From positions 3,498,751 through 3,562,750 of the forward strand of contig CM065706.1 of the NCBI GenBank assembly GCA_017654935.2: DNA of 64,000 nt, read 5' to 3'. The DNA comes from Phymorhynchus buccinoides. Taxonomy: Eukaryota > Mollusca > Gastropoda > Neogastropoda > Raphitomidae. The notes under the pieces were generated by a model. The model had not been told where the DNA came from. It saw only the letters and a list, made by a program, of their open reading frames with translations, and ran no database searches. Both the position numbers and the translations under genes were made by a program. Positions 19,224 through 28,985 of this stretch are shown here, piece by piece (within the stretch, counting starts at the first letter, position 1; the number at the start of each line of letters is the position of its first letter).

Positions 19224-19500
19224 AGTCTATGATCCTTTCCCCACTCTTGTCTTCCAGCTCATTGACGTTGAGTATGAGGTTAACGCGTGCGCGTGTGTGT
19301 ATGGGGTGGGGGTGGGGAGTAGGGGGTGGGGGTGGAGGGTGTGTGTGTGTTATATGCAATGCATTCCATTTTCATAGAGATGTATGGTTGTACCAGTCTG
19401 TTAGAAATGTTTGTACGAATGATGAGTGAAAAGCGCATTGAGTTGCTTTGTAAGATTATGCGCTATATAAGCATTATCAATTATTTTATTTATTATTATG
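19224..19500 (+). mobile_element. 3' UTR and tail of the CR1/L2-like LINE
   Basis: After the stop come a G/T-rich tract (19,300-19,350) and then gaaaagcgcattgagttgct and tgcgctatataagcatta with an AT-rich tail (ttattttatttattatta). This 3' signature is widely shared by L2/CR1 elements and the SINEs they mobilise; a related tail is at 30,850-30,935. Confidence 0.65.
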
Positions 19501-19880
19501 CACACAGGCGCACGAACGTCAATGATCTTCGTTGTATAGCGCGATGTTAGTACGTCTGTAAAGTAATCTCCGCTCTTCACCTGTCTTGTTGACGGGTCGC
19601 TTGCAGCAGCGAACTGTGTGTGGGTAAAGTGTTGATTGAACTTAACGTCAGTTTTTGGGTCAGCGCAAATGTAAATCGGGTCCTATCGCACGCATTTATA
19701 AACGGATGCTGTTAAAATTTTGCACCAAGATAGTCACTATCTCCGGTCATGCCCGATTCGAATAGGGCCATTTGCCGCGTGCCTGCGACCTTGATTTTCA
19801 CTGAGTTGAATTCAGAGAGTTGAATTAGAAAGGTCAGCGTGACTCGGGCAGAAGGAGTGCGGGCAAATAGAGTCTATAGC
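19501..19880. other. No gene recognised
   Basis: Mixed composition with several CpG-containing stretches. No ORF or repeat identified. Confidence 0.4.
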
Positions 19881-20095
19881 GGAAGACGGGTTTAAAAAGC
19901 GCATGGGCGGGTAAGAAGCCCACCCCAATTATCTCATGAAATAAAAGAAAATGTCAGTCACATTTGCCCATGAGATGAAGGCTAGATATTAACGCTCTTC
20001 TCATGGGCAAAAATGAGACTGAAATTTGCTTCATTTCATGAGATAAATGTGGGGTGGGCTTCTTACCCGACCATGCGCTTTTTAACCCGTCTTCC
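19881..20095. mobile_element. Foldback MITE (family F), copy 1
   Basis: A 215-bp near-complete palindrome. The left end ggaagacgggtttaaaaagc is mirrored by the right end ctttttaacccgtcttcc, and the pairing continues through gcatgggcgggtaagaagcc and tgaaatgaa-like blocks almost to the centre. No ORF. A second copy is at 20,741-20,964. Confidence 0.75.
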
Positions 20096-20349
20096 CCCTA
20101 CATAGAGAATGGAAAACACTCCGCGGCAAATGCTCTATTGGCGAGTCAATCGCGGGTCTGGTTACACCGCAGTTTGTGAAACGGTTAAGGAGGCGATATT
20201 TCGTGTGCGTTTATTAAGCGATTCGCTTTCAGCCTGGCACACATATAGTCATTGTCCCCGGTTATCTACCTTCCAGAAATAGCGGACTGCCCATATACGG
20301 GTGCTGAGAGGCCGGTGGATACGCGTTTCACGCATTTGCAAAACCGCGC

Positions 20350-20565
20350 AAATGACACGGCCGTTTCGGTTGCCGTTGCCATCGCCCCGTTAATTAGGGC
20401 TCATAGCAAAATTTGAAGCGATTCGGTCGAAAAAAACGGCAAAAGAGTTATATAGGGCCCGTTTTGTGTTTCAGAGACACACACACACTTGCCAAATTAT
20501 AATATGACTAGCGCAACGCCGGTGTACCGGGCCACGCCCAGTACTGGCAACGCCCAGTATGATGT
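20350..20565. repeat. Composite dispersed repeat, second copy
   Basis: It contains catagcaaaatttgaagcga, gggcccgttttgtgtttcag and cacacttgcc, then gactagcgcaacgccggtg, linking the repeat of 18,115-18,660 to the one of 17,385-17,500. These are probably parts of one family. Confidence 0.55.
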
Positions 20566-20740
20566 TGAAACTTGGTATGAAGTTGGTTTGGCTTATGCCT
20601 CCTTTCCAAATATTGTTGACCAATCAAGGTTAAGGTCAAGGAGTTTGCTGGACCCTGGAAAATCGGGGGGTCCAAAAAATGGAGTTCTCAAGATGAAATC
20701 AGGTGGGCATGTTGGCTGGGGTTCGCGGGTGATATTATGT

Positions 20741-20964
20741 GGAAGCCGGGGTAAAAAGCGCATGGGCGGGTCAGAAGCCCAAACCCGAATTATGTCATAA
20801 AATGAAGCAAATTTTCAGTCTCCATTTTGCCCATGAGACGAGCGTTTAATGTCTAGCATTCGTCTAATGGGCACATTTGCCTGAAATTTTCTTTATTTTC
20901 ATGAGATAATTGGGGTGGGCTTCTTGTTACCCGCCCATGCGCTTTTTAACCCCGCCTTCTTCCC
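20741..20964. mobile_element. Foldback MITE (family F), copy 2
   Basis: Same ends (ggaagccggggtaaaaagcg and its inverse near 20,942-20,963) and same internal blocks as copy 1, about 224 bp. Arms are more diverged than in copy 1. Confidence 0.75.
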
Positions 20965-21190
20965 CTACCATACTCTAAATGTGAACGTACCAATGATATG
21001 TATAGTAACAAAAATGTTTCCTTATCCAAACGAATGAATGTTCTTTTAATTATTCCCAACATCTGATTTGCCTTATTTATCCCTTTATGAATATGTGTAT
21101 CAAAAGTAAGATTATTGTCAAATACGACTCCAAGGTCTTTCTCCTCAGTACATGCATTTATCTTTTGCTCTTCTTGATCAATTTTCATAA
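20965..21190 (-). pseudogene. LINE RT C-terminal fragment
   Basis: The minus-strand frame reads EKDLGVVFDNNLTFDTHI, then KANQMLGIIKRTF and LYISLVRSHLEYG, the thumb region of a CR1/jockey-type RT. About 75 residues. It is bounded by a family F MITE on one side and a pentanucleotide repeat on the other. Confidence 0.85.
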
Positions 21191-21192
21191 TT

Positions 21193-21376
21193 GGCTATAC
21201 TATACTATACTATAACATACCATACATACACATACCATACCATACCAACCATACCATACCATACCATACCATACCATACCATACCATAACCATACCATAC
21301 CATACCATACCATACATTACCATACCATACCATAACTTACCATACCATACCATACCATACCAAACAATACCATACC
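21193..21376. repeat. (CCATA)n pentanucleotide satellite
   Basis: About 35 mostly regular ccata units with occasional indels. Confidence 0.95.
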
Positions 21377-21469
21377 AAAAACAGCTATGTGCCTGTGCCT
21401 ACTTTCGATATCGTTTGATTAGTATTTATCGAGTTAACCCCCTTGACTCTTCTTCACGGAAACACGTAC

Positions 21470-21615
21470 CCTCGTTTTCAGCCAATCAGCGCAGGCCACG
21501 ATCTGAGTCCTTGTTACCGGCGTGTTGTGCTACGTCTGCTTTGATGTTGTAGATCAGTGGACCAAAGACTTTCAGTGAAATAAGCACCCGAAACTTGCAT
21601 CGATCAAAATGTCAG
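21470..21615 (+). promoter_or_regulatory. Candidate promoter and first coding exon (MS|..)
   Basis: A low-repeat stretch has a CCAAT box (ccaatcagc, 21,481-21,489) about 130 bp before an ATG at 21,609. The ATG is followed at once by a strong 5' splice site: ATG TCA G then GTAAGA at 21,616. An AAA before the ATG gives an adequate start context (aaaATGtc). This is the arrangement of a housekeeping-type gene whose first coding exon holds only two codons. No downstream exon could be identified, so it remains a candidate. Confidence 0.3.
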
Positions 21616-22997
21616 GTAAGACATCCAAATATTTGGTCAAAATCTCACCTGACTGGAAAGCATAATTTTGAAACGCATTGATTGTGAATCGAGAACAGTG
21701 AAAACTGGGGGAAGGTAAGGCAGAAAAAAACCATGGCCCATGGCATGGGGCTGGTTCTCAAACATAAAACAGAGATCTCAGAAAGTGACAAAACGAAACC
21801 AGATAACACACGCACACCACACGCAACAAGTACACACACACACACTTTCGTGTTTTTACCATATTTTATAGTGGATAAAGTGGAGAGTGCACAAACATTA
21901 TATTAAGTTATAATGCTGTGCATTAGTTAATAAACTAAAATAAACTTTGCAATGGAACATTATTTTGTGCAAGTTTAGTCAGTCTTGTTTTGCTACAATA
22001 TTAATTATTATTGTAAAAACAGATATATTCTACAAACAAAAAGTGGGCTTAGCGCCTTAAGACATGAAAATGAACACATTAAGTTCGTTTGGTTTGCTAT
22101 ACTAAAGTTTGAATCTGATTCTGAGCATGCAAAATCAAAGTTGAAGTTGAACTTAAGACGTAATTGAGGCATCAATTGATCCTGTTCACCAGGTGGTAGA
22201 CTTAGACGTTATGCGTGCATGGTGACCAGTGCGAACAACTTCGTCAAAACGGCCATATGTTTTTATACACTTCTTCTTCTTCGCCATGCATGACCACAAT
22301 CAACAGTTTAGATAGTTTGCGTGTGTCTTAATTAATATATTAAATCAGATATTCAGTAGGAGTAGGCCGGGTTGTAGGCATATTCTTCATAGTCCAGGTG
22401 CCTGGCCCAGCGGGTGGACCTTTTACCATCGCCCCTCTAGATGGTGTGGGCAGTCCAAAGAAGGTTACCAGACAGGAAATTAGGTCAGGTCAGGTAGGAC
22501 GACTAGGCCTTGTGGCCTCTCAAGCGTACTTTCTCTTGATTGGGGATCTTAAAACAAAATTCACTTGGTAGGTAGGTATAGGTATATTTTCAAATTCAGT
22601 TGGCACAGCTGTGACGGTTTTATTTCAGTTGGCACAGCTGTGACTGTTTTAGTAGACTATCAGTCATGAATACTGGTATTTTAATTTACAAACTAAACTT
22701 TGTAAGTTAGGCAGTTAACCCCTCGCTTCTTGAGCCCATGAGAGAGGAGGAGCTGGAAAACATAATTGAGCCACCTGTGCCAACAACCCACAATGAATGG
22801 CATATATGGTTGTGTCAGTGGGATGGATGACACAGATAGCATGCATCCTGTGTACCGTTCTTCTGAATGAAGACTTTGGGTATGGGGCAGGATAAGAATG
22901 CCCAATTGTAGGAAGATAAGAACAGTTAATTGAAGACAGGGTGGTCTATGATTAGTGTAAAGATAAAATGTGAGCAAGAAAAAGAATAGACCAGGTA
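21616..22997. other. No gene seen; possible intron
   Basis: Mostly AT-rich single-copy-looking sequence. It contains a 31-bp direct duplication (ttcagttggcacagctgtga at about 22,580 and 22,626) and short cagGTcagGT runs at 22,483-22,496. If the exon at 21,609 is real, this is intron. Confidence 0.4.
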
Positions 22998-23002
22998 ATG
23001 CA

Positions 23003-23263
23003 TGTCGCGTGCAAATTTGCAGCTCGTGCAAATTTGCAGTCGCTACTATGAGAGTGTGTATCAAAACACTATCTGAACGATCTTAGACGGAAAAAGTGCT
23101 GTCTCTATAGGGGATTTGAAGAATGAAAATATCACTTTTTCCGTAAAAAAATTCACTAATATTTTCTGTCCCGGATAGTACACTTGACACTTGGAGTGCA
23201 AGTGAAGTTATAGTGCGCGTGCACTACAACTGCACTTGTAGAGCTGCAAATTTGCACGCGACA
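23003..23263. mobile_element. MITE with 23-bp perfect TIRs and 5-bp TSD
   Basis: The left end TGTCGCGTGCAAATTTGCAG continues CTC; the right end is its exact inverse (gagctgcaaatttgcacgcg plus aca). Both sides are flanked by ATGCA (22,998-23,002 and 23,264-23,268). Length 261 bp, no ORF. Inside the left TIR, gtgcaaatttgcag is partly repeated. The superfamily is uncertain; 5-bp duplications occur in several cut-and-paste groups. Confidence 0.8.
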
Positions 23264-23329
23264 ATGCAGGGTGTGGGTGGTATAAGCTCTGTGTGATGTA
23301 GTATGATAATTCACTGTATAATATATATG

Positions 23330-23632
23330 CAGGTCTTCCCCATCATCTACCTGCTCTATTGTCAACGCTGTCAGGGGGTTCAGTATGTGGGTGAAACAAA
23401 AAACGCAGTGCGAACCCGGTTTTACCTTCATAGGTCCCACATTGCAAAGAACATGGGCACTCACGTCACCAAGCACTTCCACTCACAAAACCACATGCTG
23501 CAAGACATGAAGTGCATGCCATTGAGCAGATCCTCACAGACAACCATGCTCACAGAACACAAACAGAGCAGCAATTTTGGATCAGCAAGCTCAACACACT
23601 GTACCCCCAGGGCCTCAATACCCTTTGACTAA
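23330..23632 (+). pseudogene. Penelope-like element GIY-YIG endonuclease fragment
   Basis: The frame reads FPIIYLLYCQRC, QYVGETKNAVRTRF and HRSHIAKN: the IYLLYC...YVGET pair is the GIY-YIG core, with the catalytic Arg in RTRF. After a one-base frame change at about 23,517 the sequence continues IEQILTDNHAHRTQTEQQFW, then ISKLNTLYPQGLNTL and a TGA, the characteristic end of Penelope-like retroelements. The RT part is missing upstream. Five-prime truncated and dead. Confidence 0.85.
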
Positions 23633-23804
23633 TATGGGCCAATGTTTGACACCATCAGCTCCACAAAAAAAGACATTTCACCTACAATATGCATGCGGCT
23701 CAGTACTGAGCCCCATTGTGCAGTTGAGTACATAAGGGGCAGGATGGTTGATGCTGGGATCTTGCCAAACGGACAGTGAAGCCAGTTTCCACATTAGAAA
23801 GTCA

Positions 23805-24097
23805 GAGAAAGAGAAAGAAGAGAGAGAGAGAGAGGGACATGACGAGAGCTTGAGAGTGAGACAGAGGAGGTACAGACGGATAGTGCTGTGTATGTTGTGT
23901 GTGTGCGGTGGGTGTGGTATGCAGCGCGATGTGTGTGTGTAGGAGTGTGTTGTGTGTGTGTTTGTGTTGTGTGAGTGTGAGTGTGTGTGTGTGTGTGTTT
24001 TATGTGGGTGTGTGACATAAAGAGAGAGCATGTGAGACAGAGAGCGAAGACAGATAGTGCGTTGTGTGTGTTGTTTGTGTGTGAGAGAGAGAGAGAG

Positions 24098-24133
<36 letters not shown>

Positions 24134-24155
24134 GGGGGGGGGAGAGAGAGAGCAA
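23805..24155. repeat. GA- and GT-rich low-complexity region
   Basis: Alternating gagaga, gtgtgt and a g-run (24,134-24,142). Confidence 0.9.
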
Positions 24156-24253
24156 CATTAAGTGAAACAAATTTATGTTACGCACGTGGTATGTACATGC
24201 ACATGTTTTTCTTACTTAACTTTTTAATATGTGAGGTCTTTAATTTAAGGAAA

Positions 24254-24753
24254 NNNNNNNNNNNNNNNNNNNNNNNNNNNNNNNNNNNNNNNNNNNNNNN
24301 NNNNNNNNNNNNNNNNNNNNNNNNNNNNNNNNNNNNNNNNNNNNNNNNNNNNNNNNNNNNNNNNNNNNNNNNNNNNNNNNNNNNNNNNNNNNNNNNNNNN
24401 NNNNNNNNNNNNNNNNNNNNNNNNNNNNNNNNNNNNNNNNNNNNNNNNNNNNNNNNNNNNNNNNNNNNNNNNNNNNNNNNNNNNNNNNNNNNNNNNNNNN
24501 NNNNNNNNNNNNNNNNNNNNNNNNNNNNNNNNNNNNNNNNNNNNNNNNNNNNNNNNNNNNNNNNNNNNNNNNNNNNNNNNNNNNNNNNNNNNNNNNNNNN
24601 NNNNNNNNNNNNNNNNNNNNNNNNNNNNNNNNNNNNNNNNNNNNNNNNNNNNNNNNNNNNNNNNNNNNNNNNNNNNNNNNNNNNNNNNNNNNNNNNNNNN
24701 NNNNNNNNNNNNNNNNNNNNNNNNNNNNNNNNNNNNNNNNNNNNNNNNNNNNN
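24254..24753. other. Assembly gap, exactly 500 N
   Basis: A round 500-N block, so its true size is unknown. ORFs drawn across it are not real. Confidence 0.99.
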
Positions 24754-25790
24754 ATCCACTCTATGCGCTTAAGGTAATCTAACAAATCATGGATCACAGC
24801 AACAAATGAGTTAAATACTAATGCTTTGTGGACAATATAATATAATTTGTGCACAACAACAATTTGCGCAAACACTTAGCAACAATATTTACATGCATTA
24901 TTTATTCACTAACCAGTCATTGTTCGCACGGCGATCACCGACGATACTTCTGTGATAAAATGCTTCCCGCCACACTGCACGCGCCCTACTTTCTCACTGA
25001 AATCAGTGGCATTTTCATATCAGTATTCTGTTCCAATGGTTTGGATGTAGCAGAAACACCTCTATACGTGTAGGGACACGTGTATCAGACACTTCTAACG
25101 TCTGATTCATCATTAGACTCAGATGCGATTTCAAACAGCGGACGTCACTTTTGAGTAACGGGTTACGCGTAAACGCCGTAACAATCTAAGGTCAGAGATT
25201 TTTATAAAGCATAAAAAAGCTGTACCAGTTAAGAAAACATGCGTCATTTTTGCGCGACCCTGCGTGTGTGTGTGGTACTATAAATACTATCCATCACAAG
25301 CTGCCCCATCTTACCTCTGCCGAACAAGTATTTCCATTTAATACCAGCTGGGAACATTAACTGTTCAAGTCTCCGACCCCTTCTATCTCTCAAGATCCCG
25401 TAGGTAATACGCATGTCAAGCTGTGGCACGGCGCTCTCTGCTGTTCCAGGAGACGACCTTCTGGAACAAAACCCTCTTCTGTTCTCTTTTACCACCCCCA
25501 CCTTTTTATTTGTGTTTTCTCATTGCAGTGACGACCCACCTTGCTTTCAGTCAAGCCTCAAATACCCACTGTTTCCCGGTCATTAGACAGCTTAATTCTC
25601 TTGCATTTAGGTCGAATACCAAATAGAAAATATTATGAGCAGTGACCGTGTCAAGGTTTAGGCTATGATTCCGGTTGGAGGGTGCGTATATTGCGTGAAG
25701 CATAGCATATGTGTGCCTATTCTGATTACGCTTTTACGATACCCCTCGCAGTTTTCATCTGGTAGGTAGACTTGCCAAATTCTGTATTTT
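24754..25790. other. No gene confirmed
   Basis: AT-rich with CpG-containing patches. One minus-strand open segment (25,316-25,420) is bounded by splice-like sites, but no homology is recognised. Confidence 0.35.
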
Positions 25791-26056
25791 TAACCCTTCT
25801 GCACCGCATGTATGCATCCACAATGGTGTTAATACCACCTAATCGTCATGAATAATGGCATCAAATCAGGGCATGTTATCGCAAAGGGACCTGTTTTCTC
25901 ATGTTTCGTGAGTGATAAGGACAGGACCTAATCATAATGCATATAAATATCACAGAGGAATTCACAATTTTGAAGAGTAATTTTTTTTTCTCTACCCAGT
26001 TGAGTCTTACAAGGTATTTTATGGTGAAAAATGGCTGGCAGTCTAAACGGGTTACA
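25791..26056. mobile_element. Degenerate TTAA MITE (family P)
   Basis: It begins ttaacccttctgcaccgc, contains cacaatggtgttaata and tcacagaggaattcacaat, and ends ggctggcagtctaaacgggt. These blocks, in this order, match family P read in reverse. The right TIR is decayed. Confidence 0.5.
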
Positions 26057-26170
26057 AAATATCTTGTTCGTCTCTGTTTTATCTCCTTATTTTCTCACTC
26101 GCTCTCTCTCGTATTTTTATTCTTTCGTTGTCTTTTGTTCCTGTCTCATCTTTTCTTGCTGTTTTGTCGG

Positions 26171-26505
26171 CGTACCCTATGGCTCTATAAAAGCACTCCA
26201 GGGATCATCCCAACACAGAGCGAGCAGCTGCACTTACAGCACCTTGAACACGTATAGTACTACAGTTGGCACCCCCCAAGCTAGACGATGAGAACATTAC
26301 GTTGTGAAACAGTTTTCGAAACTACCCCTCGCCCAACTGGGCAGCACCACTACCCGAATCTCAGGCGGAATTGGGGAGACTGTGATGTTTGTTATGATCA
26401 AGGGCGTGGTCACGGCCTAAAGATAACAACCCGCCCCCCCCGCATTAACATATGCAGAACGCCACAGCAAAACATTTTAATGTAGCCTTGCTGTTCTAGC
26501 CTATG
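26171..26505 (+). repeat. SINE S1, decayed partial copy
   Basis: It contains cactccagggatcatcccaa, a diverged gagaacattacgttgtgaaa and the 3' end gtagccttgctgttctagcc. No tRNA head. Preceded by a T/C-rich stretch. Confidence 0.55.
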
Positions 26506-26942
26506 GTGTTTTTGCAGGGAGTACCTTGGGAAGAAGATAACGACGGAGGACCATCAATCCAAGTCGTGAGGCCGATCTGACGTGGGGGGGGGAAAAAACC
26601 ATCACTCTTCCTCTAATTCTTCATTTTGCATCGTGAAGCTGGGTAGAAAATTTTGGCATTTTTTGTTAATTTAAAGTCTGTACATGTGAACATTCCGCTT
26701 TCAAAGAAGAAAGGAAAGCAAAAATTCCAACTGAACGTGAATTAACCTCTTTCTACCATAAAAAATGTTCGATTCTTGTACATTTCTGTTTGAAATAGTG
26801 TATAAAAATAGAATGATGTGTGTATATGAACCCAACCAAACCCAAGTCCTGTAGATTTCAGTTCAAATATCTTTAAAACAAATAAAAAATGTATGTTCAT
26901 ATGATTGCAAGCGAAAGCTTTTGGTGTTAGTGGTCAGTCTTC
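26506..26942. other. No gene; AT-rich
   Basis: Contains gtgggggggggaaaaaa at about 26,582 and otherwise unremarkable AT-rich sequence. Confidence 0.4.
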
Positions 26943-27110
26943 TGTTGTTGTTGTTGTTGTTGTTGTTGTCGTACCCTGGCTTAAAGACTCCAGGGGTCAT
27001 CCCAACAGCCAGAGCACTTGAACACTATGGTACAAATGCACTCGGCTACATTACGTGTGTGACCGTTTTTTATTACCCCGCCACGTGGGCAGCCACACTC
27101 CGACTTCGGA
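26943..27110 (+). repeat. SINE S1 partial copy with (TTG)n
   Basis: A TTG run (26,944-26,970) leads into gtaccctggcttaaagactc, then ggtcatcccaacagccagag and attaccccgccacgtgggca. It matches the internal part of S1 at 1,600-1,755 (minus strand). Head and 3' end absent. Confidence 0.65.
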
Positions 27111-27653
27111 GAGGTCAGTTTTCTAAGTCATGTGACAGTAGAAAGAAAATGGTGTTATAATTGCTATAAAAAAAAATGTTTTGGATGTGATAACATTTTA
27201 ATTTATTCCAGATAGAAAACGTTTGAATTTGTGATAGGGCAAGAATTTACTTTACAATGTTGTTGTTTATTCTAGGGCTAAATGTGTTCATAATGAGAAG
27301 TTGTTCAGTTTGGTAGAATAGTGTATGCCAGTGTGAAATCAAACATAGTGGTTAGGTAACTTATAAATGTCTGAAAACCATGAGGTTTTTGGTTTGTTTT
27401 TGTAATTCAATGCTTTTGATTGGATCACAGAGTTTTGGGTTAGCAATGGCACGTGACTATGTTTTGGAACGAACTTGATTTAGAATTGGAATATGCTCAG
27501 CAGTTTGTTTGCACAATATAAGTTCAAACATAAAAGTCATTTTTTTAGGTTATGTTGGAATGTATCACGGAATAAACAGTGGCTAGTGTTTGAAGTGTTA
27601 GTAGACTGTAGTAGAAATAGAAGGTAATCATTTCGTCATTAATTTATACATCT
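27111..27653. other. No gene; AT-rich
   Basis: AT-rich sequence with no recognised feature. Confidence 0.4.
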
Positions 27654-27809
27654 GGGACGGTATTCATGTCGAGATAGCATGAGACTTAGCATGATGCTAA
27701 CTTAGAAGCTCTTCCAATGTCCTATAGGATTTAATAGGACTTTTGGAAGAGCTTCTAAGTTAGCATCATGCTAAGTCTCATGCTATCTCGACATGAATAC
27801 CGTCGTCCC
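27654..27809. mobile_element. Near-perfect 156-bp palindrome (foldback MITE)
   Basis: The left arm gggacggtattcatgtcgag ... gcttaga-type sequence is mirrored by the right arm ending ctcgacatgaataccgtcgt, with about 70 paired bases and a 10-bp AT centre (near 27,731). Differences are one extra gt at the outer right and one or two bases near the centre. Probably a recent non-autonomous insertion; no clear target duplication identified. Confidence 0.75.
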
Positions 27810-27814
27810 TGTAT

Positions 27815-27937
27815 CCTTAAAAATTTGGAACTTTCCTGGAGTTGCACTGCCTCTGGGCATTGCCTCCAAGATCGTTCCCACCATCTTTGTATCTACTAAT
27901 GTCCCGCATGTGTCTGTTTCACGCGGAGGACGTTTAA
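27815..27937 (+). repeat. SINE-like S2, copy 4
   Basis: Core ctctgggcattgcctccaag and tail gaggacgtttaatgg. It starts immediately after the palindrome at 27,809. Confidence 0.6.
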
Positions 27938-28012
27938 TGGATTTTCATTCCCGGTAGTCATTTCAGTATGTAAACAAACACACGTCGAAACAGTAGAGTT
28001 TAGTAGTAATAC

Positions 28013-28202
28013 TACAATGGAACCTTCCTTATAAGACAACCCCACCCACCCCTTATAAGACTCCCTCCCGCTTAAGACCTACTTCTCTTGAGACATTGCC
28101 CTTCTTTGTAAGTATTCAAATTACCTCCCTTAAGCAACTCCCTCCCACTTAAGACCTTATTTGGGATGGTTTTTCAAAGTCTTAAAATGGGAGGTTCCAC
28201 TA
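28013..28202. mobile_element. TA-flanked MITE (caatggaacctt / aggttccac ends)
   Basis: Ends CAATGGAACCTTCC and GGGAGGTTCCACT are imperfect inverses. TA dinucleotides flank both, as in Tc1/mariner-like insertions. Internal repeated cccttaag and ctcccacttaagacc blocks mirror each other. 190 bp, no ORF. Confidence 0.55.
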
Positions 28203-28319
28203 TAATAGTAATAGAACTGTGTGTTTAGAAATTAGTACACACCGAAAAAAAGCACTTTGTTTTCTCCATTGTACGGTGTAAAGTGCAAATATTGTATATT
28301 ATGTTCCACAGAAACCAAA

Positions 28320-28744
28320 TGTGACCCCGCACCACGAAAGGGACATTAAGTGTCAAACTGACCATTCTGAGAAAATGATACATTTGAAAACTTCAGACAA
28401 TTCTCTTTCTAAAGATGCAAGAACAATTCTTGTATCTTTTTCCGTTCCAGAGTTATGAGCATTCAAAGTTAGTAGGGTGAACATCGGCCATTTTGAGAAA
28501 ACACAGTCTAAAGTCTAGCCTAGCTGAAGAAAATGCATTGACCTACTCATTTTAAAACACTTATAGGACCATTTAGAGACCATATTAAAGGTTATTCTTT
28601 TAAAAATATGAAAGATAAGATGTTAGAGAACATGAAAATACCCATAACTCAAAATTGACCAAAAAATTAGATTTTTGACTTTGCAAGCCTGTTGTGAGAA
28701 ACTAGCCCAGCGACTTAATGTCCCTTTCGTGGTGCTGGGTCACA
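28320..28744. mobile_element. 425-bp MITE with about 32-bp TIRs
   Basis: Left end tgtgaccccgcaccacgaaa followed by gggacattaagt; right end acttaatgtccctttcgtgg followed by tgctgggtcaca. One or two mismatches. No coding capacity. Confidence 0.75.
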
Positions 28745-28869
28745 AATGTAAACTGAAGCTTTCAGTACAAGAAACGGATAGTGACCCACGATGCCGTGCG
28801 ATTTTATCGAGTTGTTTGGACACTGATTCGTGCATTTTAGCTTTTCGCTTGCATCTCCTTTTTTGGTGT

Positions 28870-28985
28870 TTGTGTGTGTGTGTGAGAGAGAAAGAGAAAA
28901 AGAGAGAGGGGAAATGTGTTGTGTGTGTGGGTATGAGAGAGAGGGGAATTGTGTGTGTGTGTGTGGGTATGAGAGAGAGAAGCTG
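28870..28985. repeat. GT/GA low-complexity, duplicated block
   Basis: Two copies of tgtgtgtgggtatgagagag about 45 bp apart. Confidence 0.8.

Noticed and set aside
23981..24875. Open frames crossing the N block at 24,254-24,753, and those across 53,835-54,334
   Set aside because: Made of undetermined bases.
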